From contig NZ_JAFVMF010000002.1 in NCBI RefSeq assembly GCF_017377715.1, forward strand, positions 1 through 64,000: a stretch of DNA of 64,000 nucleotides, given 5' to 3'. This document shows positions 28,786-38,876 of this stretch, piece after piece. Numbering within the stretch: the first letter of the stretch is position 1; every line of letters begins with the position of its first letter. The position numbers and the translations under genes were made by a program. This DNA is from Acetobacter sacchari (lineage in GTDB: Bacteria > Pseudomonadota > Alphaproteobacteria > Acetobacterales > Acetobacteraceae). The notes beneath the pieces were generated by a model that was given only the letters and a program-made list of their open reading frames with translations, had not been told where the DNA came from and made no database searches.

Positions 28786-29856
28786 CTATCCGATCCCGTC
28801 ATCCGCCAGCAGGTCGAACTGCCCTGCCGACGCCGGCGGCGTCAGCCCGAGATGCCGCCAGCCGCGCTCTCCGAGAACCCGGCCTCGGCTGGTGCGCAGC
28901 ACGAGCCCTTCCTGAATCAGGTAGGGCTCCACCACATCTTCCAACGTATCGCGCGCTTCGGCCAGAGCCGCTGCCAGCGTCTCGACGCCGACCGGGCCGC
29001 CGTGATGGTGCTCGGCGATGCGCCGCAGATACCGCCGGTCCATGCCGTCCAGGCCGAGACTGTCCACCTCCAGCCGGGTCAGCGCCGCATCCGCGACCTC
29101 CGCGCCGACCGACTCCCCCGCCTCGACGCCGGACGCCGCTCCGACAGACGCAAAATCACGCACACGGCGCAACAGACGCCCGGCGATTCGCGGCGTGCCG
29201 CGCGACCGACGGGCGATTTCCGCAGCGCCTTCACGCGTCAGCGCGAAACCCAGCTTTCTGGCGCCTCGGCTTACAATAAGTTGCAATTCTTCAGGGGTGT
29301 AGAACACCAGACGCAGCGGAATTCCGAACCGGTCACGCAGCGGCGTCGCCAGCAACCCGGCGCGGGTCGTCGCGGCGACCAGCGTGAACGGCGCCAGATC
29401 AATTCGCACGGAACGCGCCGCCGGACCTTCGCCGATGATCAGATCGAGCTGAAAATCCTCCATCGCGGGGTAGAGAATTTCCTCGATCGCCGGCTGCAGA
29501 CGATGAATTTCGTCGATGAACAGCACGTCGCGCGGCTGCAGGTTTGTCAGGATCGCCGCCAGATCGCCCGCCCGCTGGATGACCGGCCCTGACGTCGCGC
29601 GAAAACCGACGCCAAGCTCCCGCGACACGATCTGCGCCAGTGTGGTCTTGCCAAGGCCCGGGGGGCCGTGGAGCAGCACATGGTCCAGAGCTTCGTCTCG
29701 GGCGCGGGCGGCCTCGATGAAGATAGCGAGGTTCTCGCGACTGGCCTTCTGCCCCGTGAAATCCGCCAGCGTCTGCGGGCGCAGCGACCCTTCGCCCAGA
29801 TCCTCCTCGCCGCGCGCAGGATCGACCGCACGCTCGGTTTCAGGGCGTCCCTTCAT
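28786..29856 (-). CDS. ruvB: Holliday junction helicase motor RuvB
   Basis: A 356-residue AAA+ motor that drives branch migration with RuvA. Walker A GPPGLGKT (64-71) and Walker [10 protein letters not shown] (112-120) are intact. The sensor region [25 protein letters not shown] and the winged-helix C-terminus with [19 protein letters not shown] follow. The length matches the family. Its start overlaps the ruvA stop by four bases. Confidence 0.97.
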   Translation of the reverse strand: MKGRPETERAVDPARGEEDLGEGSLRPQTLADFTGQKASRENLAIFIEAARARDEALDHVLLHGPPGLGKTTLAQIVSRELGVGFRATSGPVIQRAGDLAAILTNLQPRDVLFIDEIHRLQPAIEEILYPAMEDFQLDLIIGEGPAARSVRIDLAPFTLVAATTRAGLLATPLRDRFGIPLRLVFYTPEELQLIVSRGARKLGFALTREGAAEIARRSRGTPRIAGRLLRRVRDFASVGAASGVEAGESVGAEVADAALTRLEVDSLGLDGMDRRYLRRIAEHHHGGPVGVETLAAALAEARDTLEDVVEPYLIQEGLVLRTSRGRVLGERGWRHLGLTPPASAGQFDLLADDGIG

Positions 29857-30470
29857 CGCGCCAGCTCCTTCAGCGCGTCACGAATGATAGCGTCCAGAGC
29901 TGCGCTGTCGCCTGCTTCCGCGATCAGCTTGCCGACGACAGGCCATGCCTCCGCCCGGCGGAACCCTAGCCCCGCCAGCGCAAGCAGCGCATCGCTCTCG
30001 ATCGTGTTTTCAGCCCCCCGCTGCGCGACGATCGAGGCTGTCGCCGTGCCGGAGCCGCCGCCGGGCATTTTCGGCGTCTTGTCGCGCAATTCCGTCAACA
30101 ACCGCTCCGCGAGCTTGCCGCCGACGCCCGGCGCGCGTGTCAGGCTCGCCTTGTCCGCGCTGCTGATCGCGGCGATCAGCTCGGACGGCGACATGGTGGA
30201 CAGCAGCCCGAGCGCGACTTTGGCGCCGACGCCCTGGATGGCGGTCAGCACGCGAAACCAGTCGCGCTCGGAGGCGTCGGCGAATCCGTAAAGCAGGATC
30301 GCGTCTTCGCGCACCACGGTCTCCACCAGCACGCGGGCCCGCTCCGGCGGCTGCGGCAGGGCGGAGAGCGTGCGCGTCGAGGCGAAGACCAGATAGCCGA
30401 CGCCGTTGACGTCGATCACGCAGCGATCCGCATCGACCTGCGCGAGCAGACCCGCGAGTGAAGCGATCAT
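29853..30470 (-). CDS. ruvA: Holliday junction DNA-binding subunit RuvA
   Basis: A 205-residue protein that tetramerises on Holliday junctions. The N-terminal OB fold (MIASLAGLL to about residue 65) contains [21 protein letters not shown]. Two helix-hairpin-helix motifs follow, including [18 protein letters not shown] and [19 protein letters not shown]. The C-terminal domain that contacts RuvB ends in DALKELAR. It overlaps ruvC and ruvB by four bases each. Confidence 0.96.
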   Translation of the reverse strand: MIASLAGLLAQVDADRCVIDVNGVGYLVFASTRTLSALPQPPERARVLVETVVREDAILLYGFADASERDWFRVLTAIQGVGAKVALGLLSTMSPSELIAAISSADKASLTRAPGVGGKLAERLLTELRDKTPKMPGGGSGTATASIVAQRGAENTIESDALLALAGLGFRRAEAWPVVGKLIAEAGDSAALDAIIRDALKELAR

Positions 30471-31012
30471 CGCCCGACGCCCGACGCCGCGCGCTTCTCA
30501 GCCGACGCCCGCCCCACCGCCACCCGCTGGGCGCTCGCGCGCAGATGCGCGTGGCAAATGGCGACAGCCAGAGCGTCAGACGCGTCGGCCCGGCTGATTT
30601 TCGCGGTGGGCAACAGGCGACGCACCATCATCTCGACCTGATCCTTGCTGGCGGCCCCCGTCCCCACGACGGCTCGCTTGACTGTCATCGCGCCGTATTC
30701 CGACACGCTGAGTCCCTCCAGCGCCGGAGCAAGCAGGGCGACGCCGCGCGCATAACCGAGCTTCAGGGTCGATGAGCCGTTGCGGTTCACGTAAGTCTCC
30801 TCGACCGCCGCCTCCTGCGGCTTGTGCGTCTGGATCAACGCGGTCAGCGCGTCGTACAGAGCGCGCAGACGGTCCGGCACGGCCTCGTCCCCGTCAGTGG
30901 CGATAACGCCGTCGGCAACGTGCATCAGACGATTGCCCTCCACGTCGATAACGCCCCAGCCGGTGAAGCGCAGGCCGGGATCTATGCCAATGAGTCGGGT
31001 GCGCGTGATCAT
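30467..31012 (-). CDS. ruvC: Crossover junction endodeoxyribonuclease RuvC
   Basis: A 181-residue nuclease that resolves Holliday junctions. The RNase H-like fold is shown by GIDPGLRFTGWGVID with the first catalytic Asp near residue 11, AVEETYVNRNGSSTLKLG with the catalytic Glu, and SRADASDALAVAICHAH with the C-terminal acidic residues. It is the first gene of the ruvCAB block. A strong dyad lies 64 bases upstream of its start. Confidence 0.96.
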   Translation of the reverse strand: MITRTRLIGIDPGLRFTGWGVIDVEGNRLMHVADGVIATDGDEAVPDRLRALYDALTALIQTHKPQEAAVEETYVNRNGSSTLKLGYARGVALLAPALEGLSVSEYGAMTVKRAVVGTGAASKDQVEMMVRRLLPTAKISRADASDALAVAICHAHLRASAQRVAVGRASAEKRAASGVGR

Positions 31013-31076
31013 GTTTCGTTCTTAGCTGGCGCGGGCCATGGATGCCAGAGCGTGCACCACTCAGCTCAGCCTGCCG

Positions 31077-31101
31077 CCAGAGCGGCGCATGCCCGCTCTG
31101 G
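31077..31101 (-). terminator. Hairpin between the acetyltransferase gene and ruvC
   Basis: CCAGAGCGG (31077-31085) and CCGCTCTGG (31093-31101) form a perfect nine-base-pair stem around a seven-base loop. It lies 14 bases after the acetyltransferase stop. It has no T-run, so its role as a terminator is uncertain. Confidence 0.45.
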
Positions 31102-31115
31102 TCGGGCAGCCCCGG

Positions 31116-31742
31116 TCAGACGGTAGAATCCGCTCCCTCGAAACGGGATGCCGCAGAAGCGGGACGTGGAAAAACCAGTTCGTATTCGTCGCTCCACTCC
31201 CCCTTGAAGAAGTCGGCATGTTCGACGAGCCGGTCGAAAACGAAACCTACGCTTCTGGCCAGTTCCAGAGACGCAATATTGCGCGTGCAGATAGCCACAC
31301 GCGCGCAGTGAATGGCGGAGTCTTCGAAAGAGCGGGCGAGCGCCAGAGTGAGCGCCGCCTTCCCCACGCCCCTCCGCCAGTATCGAGGAAAGACGTGGTA
31401 GCCCAACAACGCCTCGCCCCCGCCCACCGTCGCCTGCGCGTAACCGAGCGGGGCGCCGTCTGACGCGCGCCGGACGATCCAGTTGATCCACGCCTCGCCC
31501 TCGCCGACGGGCGCTTCCTCGATCTGGCGAATGTAATGCGCCCGCAACGCCTCGACCGAAACGGGAGGGTCTTCCCTGATGTAGCGGTAAGCCGCCGGGT
31601 CGGAGAGCCCTTCGAACATGATCTCCGCATGCTCCGGTCCCAATCCCTCAAGTCGCACGTCGGAGATCGCATAGATTGCGGAAGACGATGCCGCGATGGG
31701 TTGGTCGATGGCGGCGAGCGACGACTGGCTGGAGATTGTCAC
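31116..31742 (-). CDS. GNAT family N-acetyltransferase
   Basis: A 208-residue acetyltransferase of the RimJ/RimL-like type. It has the acetyl-CoA-binding segment GYHVFPRYWRRGVGKAALTLA and the late motif NIASLELARSVGFVFDRL. The GTG start at 31742 follows a clear GGGGAGG; the open frame further upstream (to 31940) has no ribosome site. The substrate is not predictable. It lies upstream of ruvC in the same direction, with a hairpin between them. Confidence 0.88.
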   Translation of the reverse strand: MTISSQSSLAAIDQPIAASSSAIYAISDVRLEGLGPEHAEIMFEGLSDPAAYRYIREDPPVSVEALRAHYIRQIEEAPVGEGEAWINWIVRRASDGAPLGYAQATVGGGEALLGYHVFPRYWRRGVGKAALTLALARSFEDSAIHCARVAICTRNIASLELARSVGFVFDRLVEHADFFKGEWSDEYELVFPRPASAASRFEGADSTV

Positions 31743-32211
31743 GCCGCGCCGCCTCCCCAAAGCGACGCCCCGACAAAAATCCCGACCGACACGACCCGTG
31801 ATGTGAGACCAATCCCGAACACGCATCACCTTCCCCGCAGTGCGCCCCCTCCAAGTCAGGGAGCCACTATACCGCAGCCCTTGCACCCAGCGGCAAGGGC
31901 TCCATAACCTGTCGGCAACCTTAGTTACTGCGCCGTTCAAGCGTATTCGACCAGAGGAGTCGGCAGGATCGCGCTTTGGCGAGAATGGGCACGCCCACTG
32001 GATCGGCAGTCAGAAACTCGACCACTGCTGTGGGGGCATGGCTTTTCATGCTGTAGCACTCCGCATTCGCGGAGAAATATCGACAACGGAATTTTCATAT
32101 AATGAAGTGTATCGATCTTGCCCCGCCGAGCGCCTCCGCAGCGCCGAAAGCGCGCGCTCCGGCCCGTGTCTTCCTCAATCCACAAGAACATCTCTGTTGA
32201 CGGGAGCAGCC

Positions 32212-32445
32212 TTGAAAGACAGCCCTGACGCCAATACTCTGGCCGAAACACTGTTACGCAAACACGGCCTTTCCGCCCCCGATATCGCGGAACGGCAGGC
32301 GCGTCATGAACTGCATGTCAGCAACGTCCCTGCGGCGGAACTCTGGGTCGCCACACTGCGCATTCTTTGTCAGGATACGCGAGCGCTGAAAGTCGTATCA
32401 AACGGGCGAGAAAAGCCGAAGCCCCCTCCGTCAGAAAACGACTGA
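32212..32445 (+). CDS. Small hypothetical protein
   Basis: A 77-residue, hydrophilic, predicted helical protein. I do not recognise it. The TTG start follows GGGAG at a normal distance. The body (ETLLRKHGLSAPDIAERQAR and VPAAELWVATLRILCQD) looks coding, whereas the open frame upstream to 31840 is low in such signal. Its last 15 bases overlap the 3' end of the convergent IclR gene. No signal peptide or membrane segment is seen. Confidence 0.5.
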   Translation: MKDSPDANTLAETLLRKHGLSAPDIAERQARHELHVSNVPAAELWVATLRILCQDTRALKVVSNGREKPKPPPSEND

Positions 32446-33192
32446 GGACGCAACCTCCCGCATCCTGACGCCGAGCGCCTCGACCGAACCGATGCTGTGT
32501 TCGTTGGTGTAAAACGCCGCCCCCAGAGCAAGACCAAAACCCGGCGTTCCGGTCGGCACCGAGACGGCGACGCCGCCGACCCCCGCGATCCAGGTTCCCA
32601 TGTCCATCACGTAACCGTCGCGACGCGCCGTCTCGACCTCGCGCCTGACGGCTCCCCGAGCCGGCGCATTGAAATTGCGCGACACGATGGCCTCCACCGC
32701 CTGATCCTCGCACAACGACAGCAATATCGTGGCGCCGGACCCGACGCCTAAAGGCACATGGCCTCCAATGCCGCGGGTCAGCGACGGAATCACCCTACGG
32801 CCGAAGCATGCGTCGACGCAAAGCGCACGATCGTCCGCATGAACAAGCAGGAAAAACGCGTCGTGTTCGCGAACCGGAAGCGACGCGACCGCCGAACGCC
32901 ACCATCGGCTTTGAGCCAGACGTTCCGCCGGATGAAAGGCGCCTATCGTCTCGTGACGCGGCGCGCGCCAGACATGGCTGTACCGTCGCGTTCTCGGCAC
33001 GCGCGCCGCCAGCCCTTCGTCACACAGCGCGCCCAACAGTCGGTGAGTGGTGGATTTCGGCAACCCGCAAGCCTGCCCTATATCTTTCAACTCCATACCC
33101 TGCGGTCCGGCGTCTGACAGCGCCGCGAGAAGCCGCGCAGCCTTGCGCACCGCATTCGCCGTCCCGCCCCCCTCCGCCCCGCGTTCCACCAT
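32431..33192 (-). CDS. IclR family transcriptional regulator
   Basis: A 253-residue regulator. The N-terminal winged helix-turn-helix (about 12-70) has VRKAARLLAALSDAGPQGME and ACGLPKSTTHRLLGALCDEG. The C-terminal IclR effector domain holds AVAVSVPTGTPGFGLALGA-like sequence (GVGGVAVSVPTGTPG). I chose the ATG at 33192 behind GGAG; the open frame continues to 33633 but would overlap the divergent receptor gene. It is divergent from the TonB receptor operon at 33331-43804 and probably controls it. Many IclR proteins respond to the metabolised substrate. Confidence 0.9.
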   Translation of the reverse strand: MVERGAEGGGTANAVRKAARLLAALSDAGPQGMELKDIGQACGLPKSTTHRLLGALCDEGLAARVPRTRRYSHVWRAPRHETIGAFHPAERLAQSRWWRSAVASLPVREHDAFFLLVHADDRALCVDACFGRRVIPSLTRGIGGHVPLGVGSGATILLSLCEDQAVEAIVSRNFNAPARGAVRREVETARRDGYVMDMGTWIAGVGGVAVSVPTGTPGFGLALGAAFYTNEHSIGSVEALGVRMREVASSVVF

Positions 33193-33330
33193 ATGGAATT
33201 CTCCGGATACCAGTTCGATCCCGTATTGACCTGACGCTCCCGCTCTAACACGGTTCGTAACGATACCGCCACAAATTCCCGGCGCAACAGCGGCCACGCC
33301 GCCGTCCAGAGCCATTCCCAGGAGCGACGT

Positions 33331-35856
33331 ATGGAGCTTTATGCGCGCAGACATGCATCCAGACGCCATCGTGGCGTCAAGGTCGGTCATGCCGCCCTGT
33401 TGCTTCCCCTGCTGCAGTCGACGGTCGCACTCGCCGCGCCAGCGACCGGAAGCAGTTCCACCTTGCAACAAGACAGCAAACAGGTCGCCACAGCGGGCGC
33501 GCACGCGTCTCGTCCGGCGACGCGAACGACAGTCGCTCCTGCGATTGCCGCAACGCCCAGCAAGCGACAGACCGCTCAGGCGTTGCAGCAGGACGACGAG
33601 CAGGTGATCGTCACCGGCACGCGCGACCCCCACCAGACCGCGCGCAAGAGCACCAGCCCCGTTCTCGTCGTCTCGTCACGCCAGTTGCAACAAACCGGGC
33701 AGGCCGACCTGCGCGACGCGCTGACCCAGCTTGCGCCGTCATTGACGCGATCGACGATGAACATCGGCAATTCCAACATGACCGACGCGTTGCAGCTGCG
33801 CGGTCTGACGCCGAACCAGACCCTTGTTCTGGTCAACGGAAAACGTCGTCATACTACCTCCGTCATGACCGACTATACCGGCCCGCAACAAGGCTCCATT
33901 CCCGTCGACATCGACATGATCCCGGTGTCCGCCGTGGATCACGTGGAAATTCTGCAGGACGGCGCGGCTGCTCAGTACGGGTCCGACGCGATTGCTGGCG
34001 TCATCAACATCATTCTCAAACATTCAGCCAACGAATTGACGATGCAGGCGGTCAACGGCGGCTACTACGCCGGAGACGGCTTCACGTCGGGCGAGTCTGT
34101 AAACTGGGGGACCGATCTCGGCGGGCGTGGCTTCTTCGATCTGAGCGCAGAATACAAATACATGGACCACACCGACCGGGGCGGCATTGATAACCGCACC
34201 GGGCAATATGACAACCATATCATGGGAAATCCGCGCATCCAGCGGGAGACGATTTCCTACAATATGGGTTACCGGATTACGGACGCGATCGAGTTCTACT
34301 CCTTCGCATCCTACGGCCACGTGAATGGCGAAAGCTACCAGAACTACCGCCTGCCTTCGGTCCTTCCCCAAGTTTATCCTCAGGGATTTTCGCCACAAAT
34401 CTCCGTTTCACAAAATGACTACAGTTTCACAGCGGGATTCAGGGGCAAGAAATTCGGATGGGACTGGGATCTCAGCACGACTTATGGCGGCAACGTCGCA
34501 GACGTGGGCATGTTCGATACCGTGAACCCCGACCTTTACGCGGCGACAGGACACACGCCCACACGTTTTTCTCCAATGATGACGTTCAATGATACGCAAT
34601 GGACGACCGACGCGGGAGTAAGGCGCAGTTTCGACGTGCCTGTTCTGGCAGGACCGCTCAATTTTGCGCTGGGCGCGCAATATCGGTATGACACATATCA
34701 GGTCGGCGCCGGCGAACCCGCATCCTATTACGGGGGCGGACCATCCGCAGACGACGGACTTTCGCCAATGTCGGCGTCGAAAAACTACCGCGACGTAACA
34801 GCGGGATACCTCGACGTCTCGACTCATCTTCTCAAAAACTGGCAGATCGATCTGGCTGGCCGCTTCGAACATTACACTGACGCAGGCAACACCGAGACCG
34901 GCAAAGCCTCGATGCGCTACGACTTCAACAAACGTGTCGGCGTTCGCGGCACCATCAGCAATGGTTTTCGCGCGCCTACCCTTGCGGAAGAACATTATTC
35001 CAACCTCAGCGTGTCTCCGACCGGGGCTTCCGGAATTCTTCCCGTAGATTCGAAGTCGGCTGTTCTGCTCGGTTCAAAACCTCTGCGCCCTGAGCGCTCG
35101 ATGAACTACTCTGCAGGCATCGTCCTCAACCCTATCGACCCGCTACATATTTCCATAGATGTTTATCAAATTTCCCTGAAACACCGCATCACTCTGGGCG
35201 GCATTTATAATGGCGACCAGGCGATCGACGCGTTGCAGGCAGGCGGGTTTGGGCTGCCAAGCGGCCTGATCGCCGAAGATGTGACCGCGCAATATTTCGC
35301 CAACACATCCAACACCCGCACACGCGGCATGGACATCACCGCGAACTATCTGACCCATTTCGGAAAGTTCGGCGACGTCGCCTGGGATCTGGCTATCAAT
35401 CTCAACAAGACCACCATCACTCACGTCGATGATGACCAGAACGGACAACCGCTGCTCAACGCCCTGTATCGCGGCTTCCTCACGACTTACACGCCAAAAA
35501 ACAAGGAGATTGTCGGCTTCACATGGAGCAAGGGCGCCTGGTCTGTCGGCGTGCATGAAATTCGCTACGGGAAAGTGACGTCGCAACAACAATATGTCAC
35601 CGGACCCTACGCCTATTCGAATACGGTCTATCTGCCCTTCAACAACCGTCCGAAAGAGGCTACAAACATTCTGGTGTCGTATCAGATAACGCCATCGTGG
35701 CGGGTCGGGCTGGGAGCAAACAACCTGTTCAACTCCAAACAGCGCAGGGTGCCATACAGCACGAACTACCTTGGCGTGCAGCGCTATAACTTCGACGTGC
35801 AGCAGATCGGCTTCAACGGAGGATACTACTACTTCCAGATCAATTACCGCAGGTAG
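33331..35856 (+). CDS. TonB-dependent outer membrane receptor
   Basis: An 841-residue receptor that imports a ligand across the outer membrane with energy from TonB. A signal peptide ends near VALAAPA (about 36). The plug domain begins at EQVIVTGTR (90-98) and includes LRGLTPNQTLVLVNGKRRH and QDGAAAQYGSDAIAGVINI. The C-terminal barrel ends in a terminal aromatic-rich strand (GGYYYFQINYRR). Between signal and plug, LQQDSKQV (45-52) is repeated imperfectly as LQQDDEQV (85-92), a doubled TonB-box-like segment. It heads an operon with a peptide-type ABC importer and two flavin oxidoreductases, so the ligand is probably an organic nitrogen compound or peptide rather than a siderophore. That is inference. 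Confidence 0.93.
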   Translation: MELYARRHASRRHRGVKVGHAALLLPLLQSTVALAAPATGSSSTLQQDSKQVATAGAHASRPATRTTVAPAIAATPSKRQTAQALQQDDEQVIVTGTRDPHQTARKSTSPVLVVSSRQLQQTGQADLRDALTQLAPSLTRSTMNIGNSNMTDALQLRGLTPNQTLVLVNGKRRHTTSVMTDYTGPQQGSIPVDIDMIPVSAVDHVEILQDGAAAQYGSDAIAGVINIILKHSANELTMQAVNGGYYAGDGFTSGESVNWGTDLGGRGFFDLSAEYKYMDHTDRGGIDNRTGQYDNHIMGNPRIQRETISYNMGYRITDAIEFYSFASYGHVNGESYQNYRLPSVLPQVYPQGFSPQISVSQNDYSFTAGFRGKKFGWDWDLSTTYGGNVADVGMFDTVNPDLYAATGHTPTRFSPMMTFNDTQWTTDAGVRRSFDVPVLAGPLNFALGAQYRYDTYQVGAGEPASYYGGGPSADDGLSPMSASKNYRDVTAGYLDVSTHLLKNWQIDLAGRFEHYTDAGNTETGKASMRYDFNKRVGVRGTISNGFRAPTLAEEHYSNLSVSPTGASGILPVDSKSAVLLGSKPLRPERSMNYSAGIVLNPIDPLHISIDVYQISLKHRITLGGIYNGDQAIDALQAGGFGLPSGLIAEDVTAQYFANTSNTRTRGMDITANYLTHFGKFGDVAWDLAINLNKTTITHVDDDQNGQPLLNALYRGFLTTYTPKNKEIVGFTWSKGAWSVGVHEIRYGKVTSQQQYVTGPYAYSNTVYLPFNNRPKEATNILVSYQITPSWRVGLGANNLFNSKQRRVPYSTNYLGVQRYNFDVQQIGFNGGYYYFQINYRR

Positions 35857-35882
35857 CGCCTGAGCCGGAACGGAGAAAAACC

Positions 35883-37058
35883 ATGACGGATGTCGTCGTC
35901 ATCGGATGTGGCGTCAGCGGGGCCGCAACTGCCTGGGAACTGGCTCGTTCGGGCCTGTCGGTCACCATTGTCGACCGCTACGGCCCTGCGGCTATGGCCA
36001 GCGGCTGGACACTTGCCGGGGTTCGCCAGTCCGGCCGCGATCCTGCCGAAATTCCTCTGGCGATCGCCGCTGTGAAACTGTGGGAAAACCTCGCTGAAAC
36101 GTTGGACGCGCCAACCGGCTACACACAGGACGGAAATCTTCGAATTGGCATGGGCGCGGGCGATCTTCCCGCGCTGAAAGGCATCGCCGAAACAGGCGCC
36201 GCCTACGGGTTGCCCATTTCCTTTCTGGACGGTGCGGCCTCCGTCCGGGACATCGCACCCGCGATCGCGCCCATTATCGCGGGTGCGACCTTCTGTTCGA
36301 CAGACGGGCATGCCGACCCTGACGCCACCGTCAACGCCTACATCGCCGCCGCGCGCCGGGCCGGGGCGACGACCCTGTTTGGCGAGCCCGTCATCGCTAT
36401 CGAAACCTCTTCCGGTAAAGTCATGGCTGTGCGAACTGCGTCACATCGCATCGCGACGGGCGCTGTCGTGCTGGCCAGCGGCGTCATGGGTGACGACCTA
36501 CTCGCACCGTTCGGCGCCGAAGTGCCGCTTGACGTCAAATACGTCACCGTCGTGCGTACGAAGCCGATAGCTTCTACTCTCAAACAGGTTATCTCCGTCG
36601 CCGACGTCAGCAACGCAGAAGCCGCCTGTGCAGGGCGGCAACAACTGGACGGAGCTTTTCGCTTCACCAGCGGCATCGAGCCTTGGAGCGGCGCCATGCT
36701 CGAACAAAACGGGCGCCCTACGATCGCGCCGCCTATTCGCGCGCTGGCGGAAACAATCGAAAGTTTCGGCGCCGTCGTGCCCGCAGCGTTGGACGCCGAG
36801 ATCGACGCCTACTGGTGTGGTCTGATCGACCAGACGCCGGACTCCCTTCCCGTGCTCGATCGTGTCGAAGCCGCCAAAGGGCTTTTTGTCGCTCGCGGTT
36901 TTTCGGGACACGGTTTCTGTCTTGGTCCCATCACCGGAAAAATTATGGCGGCCCTCGTGAGGGATGAGAAGCCGCCTGTCGATATTTCCGCTTTTTCATT
37001 GTCCCGTTTTGCAAAAACAGGTGCGAGCGCTTTTGAGCCGGTCACACTGCATGGCTGA
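35883..37058 (+). CDS. FAD-dependent oxidoreductase, glycine/D-amino acid oxidase (DAO) family
   Basis: A 391-residue flavoprotein. The dinucleotide-binding motif GCGVSG (8-13) starts in VVVIGCGVSGAATAWELA, and the DAO-type closing motif is ARGFSGHGFCLGPITG near residue 340. The enzyme probably oxidises an amine or amino acid-like substrate. It follows the receptor gene by 26 bases and overlaps the first permease gene. It is clearly different in sequence from the second flavoprotein of the operon. The precise substrate is not predictable. Confidence 0.88.
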   Translation: MTDVVVIGCGVSGAATAWELARSGLSVTIVDRYGPAAMASGWTLAGVRQSGRDPAEIPLAIAAVKLWENLAETLDAPTGYTQDGNLRIGMGAGDLPALKGIAETGAAYGLPISFLDGAASVRDIAPAIAPIIAGATFCSTDGHADPDATVNAYIAAARRAGATTLFGEPVIAIETSSGKVMAVRTASHRIATGAVVLASGVMGDDLLAPFGAEVPLDVKYVTVVRTKPIASTLKQVISVADVSNAEAACAGRQQLDGAFRFTSGIEPWSGAMLEQNGRPTIAPPIRALAETIESFGAVVPAALDAEIDAYWCGLIDQTPDSLPVLDRVEAAKGLFVARGFSGHGFCLGPITGKIMAALVRDEKPPVDISAFSLSRFAKTGASAFEPVTLHG

Positions 37059-38010
37059 AGGCATGCTGGCCTTCGCGGCGCGCCGGGCTGGCGTCAACGC
37101 GTTGCTGTTGCTGCTAGTCTCGCTGACTGGCTTTATGCTTCTTCATGCGACGCCCGGCGGCCCGCTCGCCCAATTTTCCCTGTCGCCGGGCATGACCAGT
37201 GAACGCCTGAACCAGATCGCCCACTCCATGGGGCTGGATCAGCCCTTATGGCTGCAATATGTGAAGTGGCTCGGGGGCTTGCTGAAAGGCGATTGGGGTC
37301 ATTCCTATCGTGATCATGCCCCGGTGCTTTCGATCATCATTTCCCATCTTGGCGCTACGGTCGAACTTGGCCTTGCTTCGCTGGTGATTTCCTTCCTCGG
37401 CGGACTGGCGATGGGGTTGATCGGCGCGTTGCGGGCTGGGGAGGCTATCGACGCGCTTTGTTCCCTTGTCGGCGTCATCCTGCTTTCGCTTCCCACTTTT
37501 TGGCTTGGCCTTGTCTTCATCTACTTCCTGTCTGTTCGCACGGGATGGTTTCCGGCGGGCGGGCTGATGTCGCCGGGCCACGCTTCAGCGACCGATCGCC
37601 TGCGTCACCTTGCGCTTCCAGCAATGACTCTTGGTCTGGTGTCCATACCGGTCTGGGGAGCATACATACGTTCTTTCGCGGGAGACACGCTGAACCAGGA
37701 CCACATCCGCACAGCACGGGCGCTGGGCGTTCCCGGCTGGCGGATCGTTCTTCGACGCGTCCTGCCTGCCGCCCTGCTTCCCCTGATTCCGATAGCTGGC
37801 GTCTATCTCCCGACCTTGCTGAGTGGAGCGCTCGTTACGGAGACTGTCTTCACCTGGCCCGGCGTCGGACGCCTGTTTCTCGACAGTCTGCAGTACCGCG
37901 ACTACCCGGTGGCTCTCGGCGTTCTGATGTTCAGCGCAGTGCTCGTGCTGATGTGCAGCCTTGCAGCGGAATTGTTGCACCACGCCGCGGACCCGAGACT
38001 GCGCACATGA
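37051..38010 (+). CDS. Dipeptide-type ABC transporter permease (DppB/OppB family)
   Basis: A 319-residue inner-membrane permease. It has six membrane segments and the DppB-type N-terminus ending in HATPGGPLAQF. The conserved ATPase contact loop is TARALGVPGWRIVLRRVLPAALLP (about 220-243). The ATG at 37051 overlaps the flavoprotein stop; a second ATG at 37063 is also possible. It forms the import channel with the next gene. Confidence 0.93.
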   Translation: MAEGMLAFAARRAGVNALLLLLVSLTGFMLLHATPGGPLAQFSLSPGMTSERLNQIAHSMGLDQPLWLQYVKWLGGLLKGDWGHSYRDHAPVLSIIISHLGATVELGLASLVISFLGGLAMGLIGALRAGEAIDALCSLVGVILLSLPTFWLGLVFIYFLSVRTGWFPAGGLMSPGHASATDRLRHLALPAMTLGLVSIPVWGAYIRSFAGDTLNQDHIRTARALGVPGWRIVLRRVLPAALLPLIPIAGVYLPTLLSGALVTETVFTWPGVGRLFLDSLQYRDYPVALGVLMFSAVLVLMCSLAAELLHHAADPRLRT

Positions 38011-38876
38011 AGAGCGCCGAGATCATCCTGTCAATCTGGGCGCATCTGCGCAGTCTGCGTCCGCGCGGCCGGGTTGCTGCTTACTACATCGTTTTCGTCG
38101 TCATCGCATGCGTCGCAGGTCCGTGGGTTCTGCCATACGGCCACGCGCATATCGATCTGCATCATCGCTTTCTCTCTCCGATCAGCGCCGGGCATCCACT
38201 CGGCACTGACGAAATCGGACGCGATCTGCTGACGCGCGTGCTGATGGGCGGGCGCGTCTCTCTGCTGGTAGGACTGGCGTCCACCATTCTGAGCACCGTG
38301 ATCGGCACGACGCTCGGCCTCGTTGCTGGTTACAACAGTGGGGCCGCCAGATTCCTTATTACAACAATCATCGACGCCACATTATGTTTTCCGGTCGTAT
38401 TCCTGATGCTGACGCTCGCCGCCGTGCTCAGCCCCGGCGTAGGGACGATCATCGGCATCGTGACGCTGGTCAGCTGGATGGAGGCCGCCCGCGTCGTGCA
38501 GGCGCAAACGCGCGTGATCCGAAAGATGGACTATGTGACTGCAGTTGTCGCCATGGGGGCGACTGACCGTTATGTGCTGATGCGCGAAGTTCTGCCCAAC
38601 GTCGCGCCCGCGGTGATCGTCAGCGCAACGCTTACCATCGCCCGGGCGATCCTTCTGGAATCGTATGTGAGCTATCTTGGTTACGGCGTGCAGCCGCCGG
38701 ACGCCAGCTGGGGAAATCTTCTCAACAATGCGCAGGAATATCTTGAATCCGATCCTTGGCTCGCCATCATTCCCGGCGTCGCCATTGCGCTGACCGTGAC
38801 GATGTTCAACCTGCTGGGTGAATCCTTGCAAGACGCCATCGATCCCTCCATCCAGGCGAAGGGGCGCAGGTCATGA
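38007..38876 (+). CDS. Dipeptide-type ABC transporter permease (DppC/OppC family)
   Basis: A 289-residue permease with six membrane segments. Family motifs are HPLGTDEIGRDLLTRVLMGG (about 64-83) and the coupling loop DYVTAVVAMGATDRYVLMREVLPN. Near the end, SYLGYGVQPPDASWGNLLNNAQ is characteristic of DppC/OppC. The start overlaps the previous stop by ATGA. An open frame extends well upstream but lies inside the preceding gene. Confidence 0.93.
   Translation: MKSAEIILSIWAHLRSLRPRGRVAAYYIVFVVIACVAGPWVLPYGHAHIDLHHRFLSPISAGHPLGTDEIGRDLLTRVLMGGRVSLLVGLASTILSTVIGTTLGLVAGYNSGAARFLITTIIDATLCFPVVFLMLTLAAVLSPGVGTIIGIVTLVSWMEAARVVQAQTRVIRKMDYVTAVVAMGATDRYVLMREVLPNVAPAVIVSATLTIARAILLESYVSYLGYGVQPPDASWGNLLNNAQEYLESDPWLAIIPGVAIALTVTMFNLLGESLQDAIDPSIQAKGRRS

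Noticed and set aside
31840..32211. Possible upstream extension of the small gene at 32212
   Set aside because: The extension overlaps the acetyltransferase promoter region, lacks a ribosome site and has poor coding character; the TTG with GGGAG is better.
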